From positions 3,284,501-3,348,500 of the forward strand of contig NZ_LR734808.1 in the NCBI RefSeq assembly GCF_902506655.1: 64,000 nucleotides of DNA, given 5' to 3'. The position numbers and the translations under genes are program-made. The DNA is from Marinoscillum sp. 108. Its GTDB lineage: Bacteria; Bacteroidota; Bacteroidia; Cytophagales; Cyclobacteriaceae. This document shows positions 61,170 to 64,000 of this stretch, piece by piece. The notes beneath the pieces were generated by a model, which made no database searches, was not told the DNA's origin, and saw only the letters and a program-made list of their open reading frames with translations. Each line of letters begins with the position of its first letter. The first letter of the stretch is position 1.

Positions 61170-61177
61170 TATATTTG
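61170..61177 (+). promoter_or_regulatory. candidate -7 element for the PSP1-gldH unit
   Basis: TATATTTG matches TAnnTTTG and lies 26 bp before the ATG at 61204. No TTG at the right spacing was found. Confidence 0.4.
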
Positions 61178-61203
61178 GTATTTTAACCTAAATAATTCAA
61201 ACC

Positions 61204-62391
61204 ATGGGATGTGCATCGTGTAGTACGGCTGGCAGTGAGGATGGAGTGGCCTTAGGTTGTAATAACAATGGCGGCTGCAGTACTGGCGGCTGCAATAAAA
61301 TGAACGTGTTTGACTGGCTTTCCAATATGGAAGATCCTATAGTCAGTGATTTCAATATAGTGGAAGTCCGGTTCAAGAACGGACGCAAAGAATTCTTCAC
61401 GAATAATAATCATTTAAACCTGACTACCGGCGATGCTGTGGTAGTGGATGTGCCGAATGGTCATCATATCGGTCACGTGTCCCTGCAGGGGGAGCTGGTG
61501 CGTCTTCAGATGAAGAAGCGTAGCGTAGAAGAAAACGAAGAAATCAAAAACATTTACCGCATAGCTTCCCAGCGCGACATTGATAAGTACCGGGAAGTGA
61601 AAAAGCGCGAAATGCCCACGCTCTATCGCACCCGTCAGATCATCGAGGACCTCAAGATCGGCATGAAACTGACCGATGTGGAGTATCAGGCAGATAACAC
61701 CAAAGCCACTTTTTACTATTCCGCAGAAGAGCGGGTTGATTTCAGAGAGCTGATCAAATTGCTGGCCGGCGAATTCAAAATTCGTGTGGAGATGCGTCAG
61801 ATTAGCCTGCGCCAGGAGGCCGGAAGGCTTGGCGGTATCGGCTCCTGTGGCCGGGAGCTTTGTTGCTCTACGTGGCTAGGCGACTTTAAGAGTGTAAGCA
61901 CCCAGGCAGCACGGTATCAGAACCTTTCATTGAATCCGAGTAAACTTTCAGGTCAATGCGGACGTCTCAAGTGCTGCCTGAACTATGAGCTGGATACCTA
62001 CATGGAGGCGCTCAAGGATATTCCGGAAGTGGAAAAGCCCCTGGAAACAGCCAAAGGGAGGGCCAAACTTCAAAAGACTGATATATTCAGGAAAATCATG
62101 TGGTTTGGGTACGATGATGAAAACACCTGGTATCCACTGGATGTGAAACGGGTGAATGAGATCCTGGAATTGAACAAAGCCGGAAAGAAACCTGTGACCC
62201 TGGCTGAGGATGTGGTGGAAGTGGTGAAAGATGACGTAGGGTTGAATAGTGACCTGGTGGCCATGGATAGAAAATTCTCCAAAGGAGATCCAAAATCTAA
62301 AGGGAAGAACAAAAAGCGCAAGTTCAATAAGAATAAAAACAAGAACAAGAACCGAAAGAATCGTCCCAATAATCAGAATAAACCATCATGA
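61204..62391 (+). CDS. PSP1-domain protein (RicT/YaaT-like)
   Basis: 395 residues. Cys-rich N-terminus (MGCASCSTAG, then CNNNGGCSTGGCNK) that could bind metal or an Fe-S cluster, PSP1 core (about 45-285) with cysteine motifs GSCGRELCCSTWL and GQCGRLKCCLNYE, and a very basic Lys/Asn-rich tail (about 355-395) suited to RNA binding. B. subtilis RicT helps mRNA maturation in an Fe-S-containing Y-complex; transfer of that role here is inference. Overlaps gldH by 4 nt. Confidence 0.88.
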   Translation: MGCASCSTAGSEDGVALGCNNNGGCSTGGCNKMNVFDWLSNMEDPIVSDFNIVEVRFKNGRKEFFTNNNHLNLTTGDAVVVDVPNGHHIGHVSLQGELVRLQMKKRSVEENEEIKNIYRIASQRDIDKYREVKKREMPTLYRTRQIIEDLKIGMKLTDVEYQADNTKATFYYSAEERVDFRELIKLLAGEFKIRVEMRQISLRQEAGRLGGIGSCGRELCCSTWLGDFKSVSTQAARYQNLSLNPSKLSGQCGRLKCCLNYELDTYMEALKDIPEVEKPLETAKGRAKLQKTDIFRKIMWFGYDDENTWYPLDVKRVNEILELNKAGKKPVTLAEDVVEVVKDDVGLNSDLVAMDRKFSKGDPKSKGKNKKRKFNKNKNKNKNRKNRPNNQNKPS

Positions 62392-62861
62392 TAAAATCGA
62401 TTTGGCTGCTCATTCCGGTAGCCCTATTGCTGGCATGTGATCCCGATCGAGTGTTTGAAGAAAACAAGAACCTTGAAGAGGCCTATTGGCATAAAGATTC
62501 GCTGGTGACCTTTGAGTTTGATGTACCCGCTGCTGATCGCAAGTACGACCTCTATGCTAACATTAGGAATGCCCAGCACTTCCCTTTTTACAATTTGTAC
62601 TACCAGTACACCCTTTCTGACTCGTCTGGGGTAGTGCTTGCTCAGGAGTTAAAGAACATTAATCTTTTCGATCCAAAAACGGGAGAACCCTATGGAAGCG
62701 GTTTGGGTGATCTTTTCGATCACAGACAGTTGCTGCTTTCGGCTTATGACTTCCCGGCCCAGGGCAAGTACACGCTCACCTTTGAGCAATACATGCGACA
62801 GGATAGTCTGGCGCTGATTATGTCAGTAGGGGCCAGACTTGAGCAGGTTACAGGGCAATAG
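62388..62861 (+). CDS. gldH: gliding motility lipoprotein GldH
   Basis: 157-residue lipoprotein (lipobox Cys17 in LLLACDPD). The mature region YDLYANIRNAQHFPFYNLYYQYTL, then YGSGLGDLFDHRQLLLSAYDF is characteristic of GldH, which is needed for gliding and type IX secretion in Flavobacterium. Coupled to the PSP1 gene by ATGA overlap, a common Bacteroidota arrangement. Supports assignment of the organism to gliding-lineage Bacteroidota; it does not by itself prove motility. Confidence 0.88.
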   Translation: MIKSIWLLIPVALLLACDPDRVFEENKNLEEAYWHKDSLVTFEFDVPAADRKYDLYANIRNAQHFPFYNLYYQYTLSDSSGVVLAQELKNINLFDPKTGEPYGSGLGDLFDHRQLLLSAYDFPAQGKYTLTFEQYMRQDSLALIMSVGARLEQVTGQ

Positions 62862-62863
62862 AC

Positions 62864-64000
62864 TTACTCTTCCATTCGGTGAATAAACTTCTCCAGTTTT
62901 TCCTGAGCTTGAGAACGGTTGATCCAAAATTCTCTGCTGTAAAACTGTAAAAACGGCCAGCCTTTCTCTACGAAATGAGTTTGGCGGTAACTATGTGCTT
63001 CCTTGGCCGATAGGGTATCATAAAAAAGATCATCATCCGTGAGAATCAGGCCTTGGTTCCGGTCGTTCATTTTTACCGTCAGGTCCGCAAAGGGCAGGCT
63101 CTTCTCCAGGATGGCGGTACTTTCCGTATGCGTGAGTCTGTTTCTTAGGTACCAGCTTTGATGGTGGTTGGTGTCTTCCTGGCTTTCGGGTTGCCACTGG
63201 CCATCACTCACGTTTTTGGCATATTCCAGATAGGCTTTTAGCAGTTTCGGGCCTGGGTTGACGGTTTGCTCGGTGTGGAGCTGATGGGGAAGCAGGCTGG
63301 TGATGACGTAGATCGCTTCACGTGCGCGGGTGATGGCCACGTTTAGCCTGTTTTCGCCTCCGGCCTGATTGAGTGAACCAAAGCGGAGCTGTAGGTTGCC
63401 TTTCAGATCAGGGGCATAGGCCGTACTGAATATGATGATGTCGCGCTCATCTCCCTGCACATTTTCTATGTTCTTGACAAAGAGCGAATCCGGGATGGTA
63501 AGTTCGGATGCGTCTTGTTTCTGCTCTACCAAATCCAAAATGAGCCCTTGCTGATTGTTGTTGAAGGTGACTATACCAATGGATTTATCAGGGTGAGATT
63601 GATTGAGTTTTTTCAAGAGCGCTATCACAGCCTCTGCTTCTTCCTGGTTGGTGTTGTTTTTCCAGGTACCATTTTGTTTTAAATAGTGGATGTTGGGCTT
63701 CCCATTTTTGGCCAGATGATAGTCGGGGAGTAGCTTGAGCTTGCCATTGTAGAAGTGATGATTGGAAAACTCGATCAACTCCAATGACCTGCTACGGTAG
63801 TGACCTCTCAGGCTTACCTCTGTCAGGTACTGTTTGGCCAGACCCAGCAGAGAATCCACCTCCAACTCTGGCGCATCGTCAGACTCGTCTTCCCATCGTA
63901 CCCGGTAGAGGTCGTTGGGCTGAAGCTGCCTATCATCACCCACTATGACCACTTGTCTGCCGCGGTACATGGCCGGGATGCCCCGCTCAGCAAAGCACTG
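62864..64000 (-). CDS. superfamily I DNA/RNA helicase, C-terminal part (runs off window)
   Basis: The frame is open to base 64000, so the N-terminus lies outside. The visible 378 residues hold helicase motifs III-VI of the Dna2/UvrD-like AAA type (VVIVGDDRQLQP, SLRGHYRSRS, VQGDERDIIIFSTAYA, GGENRLNVAITRAREAIYVI) and a C-terminal segment with LILTDDDLFY, then HFVEKGWPFLQFYSREFW, resembling the VSR/DUF559 nuclease-like fold attached to DUF4011-type helicases. A nucleic-acid repair or defence role is plausible. Stop codon 2 bp past gldH's, convergent. Confidence 0.8.
   Translation of the reverse strand, partial: QCFAERGIPAMYRGRQVVIVGDDRQLQPNDLYRVRWEDESDDAPELEVDSLLGLAKQYLTEVSLRGHYRSRSLELIEFSNHHFYNGKLKLLPDYHLAKNGKPNIHYLKQNGTWKNNTNQEEAEAVIALLKKLNQSHPDKSIGIVTFNNNQQGLILDLVEQKQDASELTIPDSLFVKNIENVQGDERDIIIFSTAYAPDLKGNLQLRFGSLNQAGGENRLNVAITRAREAIYVITSLLPHQLHTEQTVNPGPKLLKAYLEYAKNVSDGQWQPESQEDTNHHQSWYLRNRLTHTESTAILEKSLPFADLTVKMNDRNQGLILTDDDLFYDTLSAKEAHSYRQTHFVEKGWPFLQFYSREFWINRSQAQEKLEKFIHRMEE

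Overview
The window is chromosomal DNA of a member of the Bacteroidota, most likely a gliding, Cytophagales-like aerobe (the order is my inference, not proven here). Support comes from a GldH gliding lipoprotein, a GWxTD protein, a SusC/SusD pair, lipoprotein signal peptides followed by acidic residues, tRNA genes without an encoded CCA, no clear Shine-Dalgarno sites, and several promoters of the phylum type (TTG, 19-20 bp, TAnnTTTG).

Layout. 1-13.5 kb is housekeeping and general metabolism: dusB, an EamA exporter, a zinc-ribbon membrane protein, a eukaryote-type (GT3) glycogen synthase, an MBL-fold hydrolase, homogentisate dioxygenase with an S41 protease, a RIC-like hemerythrin, the overlapping ruvX-def-nitrilase operon, and murF. 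13.5-17.7 kb is a small accessory patch: an AT-rich orphan gene resembling an Imm52-type immunity protein, a phased array of five 10-bp motifs at 21/22-bp spacing, a HEAT-like secreted protein, a DUF2461 protein, tRNA-Val followed by a tandemly duplicated tRNA-tail/terminator unit, and a small membrane protein.

18.4-41.9 kb is one connected carbohydrate region. A LacI-type regulator faces a SusC/SusD pair across an 18-bp perfect palindrome. SusCD is followed by three consecutive, mutually similar ~1,100-residue FG-GAP/UnbV lipoproteins with a small lipoprotein between the first two, then an aldo/keto reductase. A second LacI-type regulator is divergent from a NagB-PIG-L fusion, a sodium:solute symporter and a ROK kinase, and two identical 14-bp palindromes lie in the promoter between them. 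There is no glycoside hydrolase. My reading is uptake and catabolism of an amino-sugar-containing ligand: SusCD and surface FG-GAP proteins outside, symporter at the inner membrane, ROK phosphorylation, then deacetylation/deamination to fructose-6-phosphate. This is the best candidate for an undescribed system.

41.9-64 kb returns to core functions: tRNA-Asn with a duplicated tail, Hsp20, a DegQ/HtrA protease, an antiquitin-type aldehyde dehydrogenase, a GreA-like protein, a P-loop kinase, an MsbA-like ABC exporter, tRNA-Ala with a degraded 5' half-copy upstream, an NlpC/P60 hydrolase, AsnB, Dps, a methyltransferase, GWxTD-RlmB, mannose-1-phosphate guanylyltransferase, RecQ, PurD, tRNA-Leu, a PSP1 protein with GldH, and a superfamily I helicase running off the right edge.
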